A stretch of 64,000 nucleotides of DNA from an uncultured Oscillospiraceae bacterium (GTDB taxonomy: Bacteria > Bacillota > Clostridia > Oscillospirales > Oscillospiraceae), in NCBI GenBank assembly GCA_947627285.1, contig CANQVL010000002.1:1-64000 (forward strand), in the 5' to 3' direction. The first letter of the stretch is position 1. The number at the start of each line of letters is the position of its first letter. The position numbers were made by a program, and so were the translations under genes. Positions 57,186 to 64,000 of this stretch are shown here, in pieces. The notes below the pieces were generated by a model. That model was not told the DNA's origin. It saw only the letters and a program-made list of their open reading frames with translations, and did not search any database.

Positions 57186-59432
57186 ATGGCTGCCGACGGC
57201 AGTGTGGTCATTGAGGCCAATATGAATACAGCCAAGGCCGAAAAGGACCTGGCGGAGCTGAAGGCGAAAATTGAGAAGCTGGAGAGCTCCATAAATTCCG
57301 ACAGGGAGACAAAATCGGGGCTTGAGGAGCGCGCCAGGCAGATGGCCGTCACTCTTGACGCCGCCAAAGCGAAGCTTCAGGAAATGAAGACCGCGGCGAA
57401 GGGTACGTTTTCCAAGGATGAGATCTCGGAACAGACCGAATACGTCAAGGCGCTCCAAAAGGAGTGGGACGGCGTTATGGACGCTGCCGACCGCTACGGC
57501 CGGAACATCTCCGCCTCCACCGTACAGCTGGAGGGCATGAAGGCGCAGGCGGGAGAGATGGAGGCGGAGCTGGACCGCGCCAACTCCCCGGCGGGGCGGC
57601 TCAACCGCTCCTTCCGAGACTCGGAGCGGGGCGCCTCGCGGCTGTTGGGAAGGATCAAGCAGCTTGCCATGAGCGCGCTGGTGTTTTCCGTGATGACACG
57701 GGGTCTTAACGCCTTGCGCGACTGGATCGGGCAGGTGTTGGAGACAAACGAGGACGCCCAGGCGTCCTTTGCGCGGCTCAGGGGCGCGCTGCTGACGCTG
57801 GCACAGCCCATCGTGGAGCTGGTGGTGCCGGCGCTCACGGCGCTGGCGAACATCCTGACGGTGATCGTGACAAATGCCGCGGCGCTGCTCTCGGCGCTTT
57901 TCGGCTCCACGCTGGACCAGTCCAGGGCGGCTGCCGAGGGGCTTTATGAGGAGACCGAGGCCATCGAGGGCGTGGGCACCGCGGCAAAGAAGGCAGGGAA
58001 GAGTCTGGCGAGTTTCGACGAAATAGACCGGCTGGGAGGCGGCGCCAATTCCGGCGGCGCGGGAGAGAACGCGCAGCAGAAGGCTCCGGATTTCTCCCTG
58101 GACGCCGGTATTTCCGACAGGCTCAAGGACATAGCGGACCTGGTAATGCTCATAGGCGCGGGGCTGGCGCTGTGGAAAATCAGCGGTATGCTCCCGGGTA
58201 TGCTGGGGCAGGTCTCCACCATACTCGCCGGAATATTTTTGACGGTGGGCGGGCTGCTTCTCGCCTGGCACGGGCTCTCGGACGCCTGGGAGAACGGCGT
58301 CAACTGGGGCAACCTAATCGAATCCATAGCCGGCGTCGCCGCTGCCGCCGCGGGGCTGTATCTGCTTTTCGGCAATATCGGAGCGGGTATAGGGATCATT
58401 GTGGGCGGGATCGCGCTGCTGGTGACGGCTTTCCACGACGCCATGGAGAACGGTTGGAACCTTCAAAACACGCTTATGGCTATTGCCGGCATAATGGCGA
58501 CCGGACTGGGAATCGGTCTCATCACCGGCTCCATGATCCCACTGCTCATCGCGGGGATAGCCGCGCTTTTACTGGCGCTGACAGTCGCCACCGGACACGG
58601 CGGGGAGCTCATCGAGGGGATCCGGCAGATCCTTCAGGGGTTCCGCGACTTCTTCGTGGGCATTTTCACCGGCGATGTGACGCTTGCCATCCAGGGCATG
58701 GAGCAGATAATCGACGGGCTGAGAACGGCGATATTCGCCGTTATAGGAGGCATACAGGACGCCTTCAACTCGTTTTTGGACTGGCTGGACGAAAAAACCG
58801 GCGGAAAGCTTCACGGGATAATCGAATTTGTGCGGGACCTTTTCAACAACGTGCTCTTTGAGTCCGTACGGGTGAATCTGAGCAATCTCATAGACGCGCT
58901 GAAGCAGATCCTCAACGGCTTTATTGAGTTTATCACAGGGGTGTTCACCGGCGACTGGGATCTCGCCTGGCAGGGCGTCAAGGACATCTTCAAGGGCATT
59001 TTCAACGGTATCATTTCCCTGTTTGAAAGCTCGATAAATTTCATTGTCCGCGGGCTCAACTGGCTCATTGCGCAGGCCAACAAAATAAGCATCGACGTGC
59101 CCGACTGGGTGCCCTTGATAGGCGGAAGCTCCTGGGGTGTCAACATCCCGTCCGTGTCTTACGCGAGCCTGCCCAGGCTTGCCCAGGGCGCGGTGCTGCC
59201 GCCAAACAAGCCGTTCGCGGCGATAGTGGGAGAGCAGCACCGCGGGACCAACGTGGAGGCGCCGCTGGAGACCATAAAGCGGGCCCTGGCGGAGGTCATG
59301 CGCGACGACCGGTCGGGTGGAGGCGGCACGACGTTCATCCTCCAGCTCGATGGGACGGAGGTCAGACGGTGGGTGTTCGACGCCTACAACGAGGAAAAGG
59401 CGAGGCGCGGTCCGAATCTGTCGGAGGGATAA
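57186..59432 (+). CDS. Tape measure protein
   Basis: 748 residues. An N-terminal coiled coil (about 10-135), a hydrophobic centre with several membrane-type helices (about 310-460), and repeated helices near GIEFV-type segments. It sets tail length and is injected with the DNA. ATG 57186 follows GGCGGTG; ATG 57171 is also in frame. Confidence 0.9.
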   Translation: MAADGSVVIEANMNTAKAEKDLAELKAKIEKLESSINSDRETKSGLEERARQMAVTLDAAKAKLQEMKTAAKGTFSKDEISEQTEYVKALQKEWDGVMDAADRYGRNISASTVQLEGMKAQAGEMEAELDRANSPAGRLNRSFRDSERGASRLLGRIKQLAMSALVFSVMTRGLNALRDWIGQVLETNEDAQASFARLRGALLTLAQPIVELVVPALTALANILTVIVTNAAALLSALFGSTLDQSRAAAEGLYEETEAIEGVGTAAKKAGKSLASFDEIDRLGGGANSGGAGENAQQKAPDFSLDAGISDRLKDIADLVMLIGAGLALWKISGMLPGMLGQVSTILAGIFLTVGGLLLAWHGLSDAWENGVNWGNLIESIAGVAAAAAGLYLLFGNIGAGIGIIVGGIALLVTAFHDAMENGWNLQNTLMAIAGIMATGLGIGLITGSMIPLLIAGIAALLLALTVATGHGGELIEGIRQILQGFRDFFVGIFTGDVTLAIQGMEQIIDGLRTAIFAVIGGIQDAFNSFLDWLDEKTGGKLHGIIEFVRDLFNNVLFESVRVNLSNLIDALKQILNGFIEFITGVFTGDWDLAWQGVKDIFKGIFNGIISLFESSINFIVRGLNWLIAQANKISIDVPDWVPLIGGSSWGVNIPSVSYASLPRLAQGAVLPPNKPFAAIVGEQHRGTNVEAPLETIKRALAEVMRDDRSGGGGTTFILQLDGTEVRRWVFDAYNEEKARRGPNLSEG

Positions 59433-59433
59433 G

Positions 59434-59832
59434 ATGGATTATATAAAGCTCAACGGTATCTCCTTTGACACGGAGGTCGCCATATCCGCGTACAAACGGA
59501 CGCTGAACGCGGTACACGGGGACAACGCCGGGCGGGTGATGTCGGGGAAGATGATCCTGGACCCCATCGCCGCCTACTACGGCAGGAACGTCACGGTATT
59601 CCGGCGCGGGAACAACTACAAGGGGCTCGACGACTTCTGGGATTTCCTCGCCGCCCACATCCTGGACGACCGGGGCGTGCTTCTTGAGGCGGCGGACGGT
59701 CAGACCACCGTGTCAATGCGGTGCTACTACTCCTCCGCGGAGCAGGACCTTGAGTCCGTGGACGGGGGTATCAATTACTGGGGACCCATCTCCGTCAACT
59801 TCATCCCCATCGATCCGCAGGTGACGCCATGA
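59434..59832 (+). CDS. Small tail protein, unknown
   Basis: 132 residues from ATG 59434 after GGAGGG. LNGISFDTEVAISAYKRTLN and a beta-rich core. Its place between tape measure and baseplate suggests a distal-tail or adaptor role. Confidence 0.6.
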   Translation: MDYIKLNGISFDTEVAISAYKRTLNAVHGDNAGRVMSGKMILDPIAAYYGRNVTVFRRGNNYKGLDDFWDFLAAHILDDRGVLLEAADGQTTVSMRCYYSSAEQDLESVDGGINYWGPISVNFIPIDPQVTP

Positions 59833-61283
59833 GTAAGACGTCGGTTTTTTACAAGGACATAGCGCCGGGGGCGGCGGAGAACGCGGAGTTTTTGCCCTCG
59901 GGGGAGTCGGAATTTTCGGACACGGGGCTTTTGAGGCGGGAGACCGCGGCGCGGGCGATGGCGACGGGGGAGTGGAACGAGTGGATCCTGGACGGGTCCG
60001 TCTCGCCCTTCACCGGGGAGGACATACCCTTCTGGTCGACGGAGCTTTCCGGCGAGGACTGCCTTTTTGAGCATCCCCCCTCCCTGGATATACGCTTTAC
60101 GAAGCAGTTCGCCTCTCTGGGGATAACCCTTGTGTTCAACGACGCCACGTTTACCTGGGCGTCGCGGGTGGGCATCAGGTGGTACCAGGGGGAGCAGCTG
60201 AGGGCGGACAGGGAATACGAGCCCACGGGACAGAGCTTTTTCTGTCAGGAGAAGGTGGAGGCGTTCGACAGGATAGTCATCACCTTCCTGAGGACGAGCC
60301 TGCCATGCAAGTATCTGAAGCTCCAGCAGGTCATATTCGGGATATACCGGACCTTCGGCATGGGGGAGATCCGCAGCGCGAGGGTGACGAATCAGATGAA
60401 CCGCGCGTCCCTGGAGCTGCCCGTGAGCACGCTGTCGTGGACAATAGACAGCGACGACGAGCTGGGCTTTATGTTCCAGTTCAAACAGCCCATGGAGGTG
60501 CGCAACGACGGGTTCCTCATCGGCGTCTATTACATAACCGACAGCAAGCGGCGGCACAGGAGGGTCTACGACCTCACCTGTCAGGATGCGCTGGGGGTTT
60601 TGGACGGGGACACCTTCGCCGGAGGGTATTACAGCCGCGTCTCCGCCATGGCGCTCCTGCGGGAGATCCTGGGCGGGGACTTTGACGTGGATTTCACGGA
60701 CGTGGAGGACACGGCGCTCACGGGGATAATCAAGCCCATGACGAAGCGCGCCGCCATACAGCAGGTCGCCTTCGCCTGGGGCGTTTGCGTCGCCACGGAC
60801 GGCGGAGAGGTCATACGCGTGTTCAATTTGGACACAACGCCGGAGGCAGTGGGCAGAGACCGGACCTACACCGGCGTGACGGTGACCACCGCCGCCATGG
60901 TGACAGCCGTGAGGGTGACGGCGCACAGCTACACCCCCGCGGAGAACGGGAGCGTGGAGGTGGGCGGCGTGAAGTACGCCGACGCCACTCAGGTCTTTGA
61001 GGTGCGCAACCCCGACGTCACCGCCAACACGCGACAGAACGTGAAGGAGGTCAAGGAGGCGACGCTTGTCTCTCCGGACATCGGCGCCGCCGCCGCGAGG
61101 AGGGTGTACGGCTACTACTCCCTCAGAGACACCGCCAAGGCGCGGATCGTGTGGCGCGGGGAGCTGCTGGGGGACTGCGTGACGCTTCCCTCAAGCTGGG
61201 ACGCCGAGCCCACGGGGAACATCGAGCGCATGGACTATGTGCTCTCCAACACCGTGGCGGCGGAGGTGGAGGTATTGGCTTAG
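59829..61283 (+). CDS. Tail/baseplate hub-like protein
   Basis: 484 residues overlapping the previous gene by 4 bp. N-terminal beta-sandwich region, centre with [20 protein letters not shown] and [18 protein letters not shown]. The C-terminal part resembles phage hub or tail-associated proteins ([20 protein letters not shown]). Likely the hub to which the fibre attaches. Confidence 0.65.
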   Translation: MSKTSVFYKDIAPGAAENAEFLPSGESEFSDTGLLRRETAARAMATGEWNEWILDGSVSPFTGEDIPFWSTELSGEDCLFEHPPSLDIRFTKQFASLGITLVFNDATFTWASRVGIRWYQGEQLRADREYEPTGQSFFCQEKVEAFDRIVITFLRTSLPCKYLKLQQVIFGIYRTFGMGEIRSARVTNQMNRASLELPVSTLSWTIDSDDELGFMFQFKQPMEVRNDGFLIGVYYITDSKRRHRRVYDLTCQDALGVLDGDTFAGGYYSRVSAMALLREILGGDFDVDFTDVEDTALTGIIKPMTKRAAIQQVAFAWGVCVATDGGEVIRVFNLDTTPEAVGRDRTYTGVTVTTAAMVTAVRVTAHSYTPAENGSVEVGGVKYADATQVFEVRNPDVTANTRQNVKEVKEATLVSPDIGAAAARRVYGYYSLRDTAKARIVWRGELLGDCVTLPSSWDAEPTGNIERMDYVLSNTVAAEVEVLA

Positions 61284-61306
61284 TATACCCCCCCACCACT
61301 TTTTTC

Positions 61307-61323
61307 GTGTCCGAATCGGACAC
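61307..61323. promoter_or_regulatory. 17-bp palindrome, site 11
   Basis: GTGTCCGAATCGGACAC, exact consensus, between the hub-like gene and the tail fibre gene. Confidence 0.8.
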
Positions 61324-61369
61324 AAAAATAACGCCCATGCCTTTCGGCTGGGGAAAACGGAGTGAGGAC

Positions 61370-63295
61370 ATGGCAACCGTACCGTATACATCGGAGGAAT
61401 TTATCGAGATAATGCTCGCCGCCTATGCCAGGTGGAACGCCACGGTGGAGGCGGCGAGCGCCACGGAGGGCAACAGGACCGCCGCCGAGAACGCCCAGAG
61501 GCTCGCGGAATCGGCGCGGGACGACTCCAGGACAGCGGCTTCCGCCGCAGAGGGGTTTGCCCGCGACGCGGGTGAGTCTTCACGCTCCGCCGGCAGCAGC
61601 GCGACCGCCGCGGGCGAATCGGCAGGGGCGGCAGCGGACAGTGCCGGCGCCGCGGCGGGGTCCGCGGAGTCGGCGGAGAACGCTGCCAACAGAGCCGAGA
61701 CCGCCATGGACGGCGCCGAGACCGCGTTGAAGGACTCAAAGGCCGCCCTGTCTGAAGCCCAGGGCGCGGCGCGGCAGGCGGGATCCTCCGCCCAATCCGC
61801 GGCAGGCAGCGCGACAGCCGCCGGGGAGTCGGCGGAGGCGGCGGGCACTGCGGCATCCAACGCCCAGTCCAGCGCGGGGGTGGCGCAGGAGCTCTCCAAC
61901 GCCGCGGGCGAGAGCGCGGCAAACGCCCAGGCGTCGGCTTCAAGCTCCGCAGATAGCGCGGCTGCCGCTGAAGGATCCGCAAGATCCGCGGGCACCAGCG
62001 CGACGGCGGCGGGTCAGTCCGCCAAGGCAGCGGCGGACAGTGCCGGCGCCGCGGCGACGTCGGAGAAAAACGCCGGGGAGAGCGCCACGGCAGCGGCGGG
62101 GAGCGCGACGGCGGCGGAGACCGCCAGAACCGGGGCTGAGACGGCGCAGAAGGGCGCTGAGACGGCTAAGGGCGCGGCGGAGAACGCCAGCGCCACTGCC
62201 ACTCAGAAAGCCGCAGACGCCGAAAAAAGCGCGGATACGGCGAAGAAGTATTCGGGCAACCCGCCGGTGATCGATGAGACTACGGGGAACTGGAAGACCT
62301 GGAACGCGGAAACGGGGGCGTATGCCGACACCGGCAAGCCTGCGCGGGGCGAGAAGGGTGAGACGGGAGAGCAGGGCGAGCCGGGTCCGGAGGGACCTGA
62401 GGGAAAACAGGGTCTACAGGGGGCGAAAGGTGACGCCTTCACCTATGACGACTTCACCCCCGAACAGCTGGAGGCGCTGAAGGGTCCGAAGGGCGACAAG
62501 GGCGACGACGGAGCGCCGGGACCGGCGGGCGCGGACGGGGCTCCGGGGGCGCCGGGGAAGGACGGAGCGGCAGGTCCGCAAGGTCCGGCGGGGCCGAATA
62601 CGGTATCCGGTGACACGTCGACGAGCTTCACGGGGCTTTTGAAGGGCAACGGGGAGAGCGTGGCGCGGGCGGTGGACGGGGAGGACTATCTGTCGCCGGG
62701 GACGGCGGATGAGAAGTATGTAAGGTTTGGAAAAAATCCGTCGGACAAAAGTATTCAACTTCCGTCAGATACCTCCGGGGAAGGGCTAATAATGCCGTAT
62801 GGTTTTTTTAACGACACGTTTCTCTGTGTTGGTTCCGCAACGGACTTCGCCAATGCGAAGGGCTTTCTTTTTGCACAGCCAGTGTCTTATGACTATTTAT
62901 CCCTTATGCTTGGAAAGCCCATTGATACCCCCATCACAGCTTCCGCTGACATGAGTATGTTGGGCTTTAAAATCAAGAGCCTCGCCGACCCGGAGGCGGA
63001 CGGGGACGCGGCGAATAAGGGGTATGTGGACGCAAAAGCCCCCTCCAAGCCCGTGGCGTACACGCTGGCGGCGTCGAAGTGGGCGGACAGCGGGCAGACG
63101 GTCGATGTCGCTGGCATCGTGGCTGACGAGACGGCGCAGATTGTGGACGTTGAGCCGAAGACCAGTGACTTCAAGGCGTACATGGACGCGGGAATATACG
63201 TCTCGGCGGTGGCGGCGGGGAAGCTCACGTTCACCTGCGGGACGGTACCGGCGGCGGATTTGACGGTGTACGTCAGTATTCAGAATGTGGGGTGA
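61370..63295 (+). CDS. Tail fibre with Ala-rich coiled coil and collagen-like repeats
   Basis: 641 residues from ATG 61370 (GGAG upstream). Residues about 20-290 are Ala/Ser/Glu-rich heptad-like repeats. Residues about 320-430 are Gly-X-Y collagen-like repeats ([32 protein letters not shown]). The distal part carries [16 protein letters not shown]-type fibre sequence. About 62750-62990 is clearly more AT-rich than the flanks. It should be the host-recognition fibre. Confidence 0.85.
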   Translation: MATVPYTSEEFIEIMLAAYARWNATVEAASATEGNRTAAENAQRLAESARDDSRTAASAAEGFARDAGESSRSAGSSATAAGESAGAAADSAGAAAGSAESAENAANRAETAMDGAETALKDSKAALSEAQGAARQAGSSAQSAAGSATAAGESAEAAGTAASNAQSSAGVAQELSNAAGESAANAQASASSSADSAAAAEGSARSAGTSATAAGQSAKAAADSAGAAATSEKNAGESATAAAGSATAAETARTGAETAQKGAETAKGAAENASATATQKAADAEKSADTAKKYSGNPPVIDETTGNWKTWNAETGAYADTGKPARGEKGETGEQGEPGPEGPEGKQGLQGAKGDAFTYDDFTPEQLEALKGPKGDKGDDGAPGPAGADGAPGAPGKDGAAGPQGPAGPNTVSGDTSTSFTGLLKGNGESVARAVDGEDYLSPGTADEKYVRFGKNPSDKSIQLPSDTSGEGLIMPYGFFNDTFLCVGSATDFANAKGFLFAQPVSYDYLSLMLGKPIDTPITASADMSMLGFKIKSLADPEADGDAANKGYVDAKAPSKPVAYTLAASKWADSGQTVDVAGIVADETAQIVDVEPKTSDFKAYMDAGIYVSAVAAGKLTFTCGTVPAADLTVYVSIQNVG

Positions 63296-63301
63296 TGCGG
63301 G

Positions 63302-64000
63302 ATGGTCAAGCAGCCGAGGCTGAGAGCGAAGCCGCTCCCACCTCCGGGGAGGACGCTGGACGAGTACGCATGGGCGGAGATCCGGCAGATCGCCGACGCG
63401 GGATTGGCGCCTCGGTATTTTAAGGTCGGTGACATAAAGTCGATATATCTTCAGGGCACAGTGGGGACCAGACAGTTAGATTTTATTAGTTCCGTGCGCA
63501 TTCTCGGCTTTAACCATCGCGGAGTGGCAAACACAATTGATTTTGGATGTTTTAGCGAGGCGGATGACAATGGTGCTTTGCTTGATTTTGCTATGGCTGA
63601 TATGGCTTATAATACAAATTCAATACTCGGGGACAAGTGTTTCAATATGAACCACTGGGGAGAAGGTAAACCGTGTAACTACGGCGGGTGGAAGGGTTGC
63701 GACCTGCGCTATGACATCCTTGGAAGTGTCGACAGAGCGCCGTCGGGCTACGGAAAGCCGCTGAGTACGTCGAGGGTGGGATTTAACGCCACCGCGTCCA
63801 CGGCGACAAATCCGGTCTCCAACACCCTGATGGCGGCGCTTCCCGCTGATTTGCGCGCGGTGATGAAGCCGATGACGATTTATACGGATAACTACGGCAA
63901 CATATCGAACGTAAGCGCACACGTAACCGCGTCGGTCGACTACCTGCCGCTCTTAGCTGAGTACGAGGTGCTTGGGAAAAGGACAGGGGCAAATCAGTAT
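63302..64000 (+). CDS. Tail-tip/receptor-binding-like protein, partial (DUF6273-like)
   Basis: 233 codons, open to the window end. The N-terminus (TLDEYAWAEIRQIADAG) links to a domain with CFNMNHWGEGKPCNYGGWKG and NTLMAALPADLRAVMKPMT, which I recall from DUF6273-type phage tail proteins. It follows the fibre gene directly and may form its tip. About 63470-63660 is AT-rich like the patch in the fibre gene. Confidence 0.65.
   Translation, partial: MVKQPRLRAKPLPPPGRTLDEYAWAEIRQIADAGLAPRYFKVGDIKSIYLQGTVGTRQLDFISSVRILGFNHRGVANTIDFGCFSEADDNGALLDFAMADMAYNTNSILGDKCFNMNHWGEGKPCNYGGWKGCDLRYDILGSVDRAPSGYGKPLSTSRVGFNATASTATNPVSNTLMAALPADLRAVMKPMTIYTDNYGNISNVSAHVTASVDYLPLLAEYEVLGKRTGANQY

Larger units (their letters stand above)
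27501..64000. mobile_element. Integrated siphophage-type prophage, left part (right end outside window)
   Basis: From tRNA-Ser(GCU) onward no host gene is recognisable. The order integrase, cargo, CI-like repressor, early genes, replication, terminase, head, tail and fibre is a classical temperate siphophage map. The 17-bp palindrome GTGTCCGAATCGGACAC occurs 11 times in this part and was not found before it. The left boundary is inferred; attR and the lysis genes are not in the window. Confidence 0.9.

Noticed and set aside
61370-64000. Diversity-generating retroelement acting on the fibre tip
   Set aside because: No reverse transcriptase and no template repeat within the window; the right end is not visible, so this is not excluded beyond it.

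Overview
The window looks like a chromosome segment of a high-GC Gram-positive anaerobe of the Clostridia (Oscillospirales-like). The support is Firmicutes-type promoters and strong GGAGG ribosome sites, a Firmicutes L10-leader RNA in front of rplJ, a GlgC/GlgD ADP-glucose glycogen system, a HisZ plus short-HisG histidine operon, and a Gram-positive-type siphoprophage (P27-like small terminase, HK97-type head, Gp15 family tail protein). No rRNA gene is present, so the genus is not resolved. Bases 1-130 hold nothing I recognise.

Host part (1 to about 27.5 kb). An SLOG/YpsA-like gene (206-748) is followed by rplJ-rplL, glpK and a Cthe_2159-like lipoprotein gene, all on the minus strand. A plus-strand glycogen locus (5.67-19.15 kb) carries glgB, glgP, glgC, glgD, glgA, a GH13-GH77 fusion and pgi, covering synthesis, branching, phosphorolysis, debranching and entry into glycolysis. 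A minus-strand histidine operon (hisZ-G-D-C-B-H-A-F, then hisIE) runs from 27.06 down to 19.48 kb from a clear promoter at 27147-27175. Two tRNA-Ser genes (UGA, GCU) close the host part.

Four copies of a composite intergenic repeat (765-937, 10068-10237, 19199-19473, 20171-20343) sit in the host part. Each has an invariant palindrome, a stem whose two arms change together between copies, a long copy-specific inverted repeat, and a terminator-like hairpin that always abuts the 3' end of a gene. One copy has added about 20 residues to HisF and separates hisF from hisIE; another supplies the glgP stop codon.

Prophage part (about 27.5 kb to the window end, right end not reached). It begins beside tRNA-Ser(GCU) with a leftward integrase. 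A lysogeny/cargo region follows (two predicted small RNAs, a NYN nuclease, a zinc-ribbon DUF4352-like protein, a CI-like repressor), then rightward early genes, DnaD-like and DnaB-like replication proteins, ParA and ParB, a run of small cysteine-rich proteins, an HUH Rep-like protein, HNH, a ParB-domain methyltransferase, terminases, portal, protease, capsid, connectors, tail tube, chaperones, tape measure, baseplate and a collagen-like fibre. The lysis genes are presumably beyond the window.

The most striking signal in the prophage is a 17-bp palindrome, GTGTCCGAATCGGACAC, present 11 times between 28.8 and 61.3 kb and not found in the host part. It tends to lie at gene or cassette boundaries and once inside parB. 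It is a strong candidate centromere (parS), dispersed repressor site or module-boundary site. A second family of three structured elements (44149, 45175, 49722), with a covarying short hairpin followed by a long hairpin, brackets the HUH gene and sits in front of late genes.
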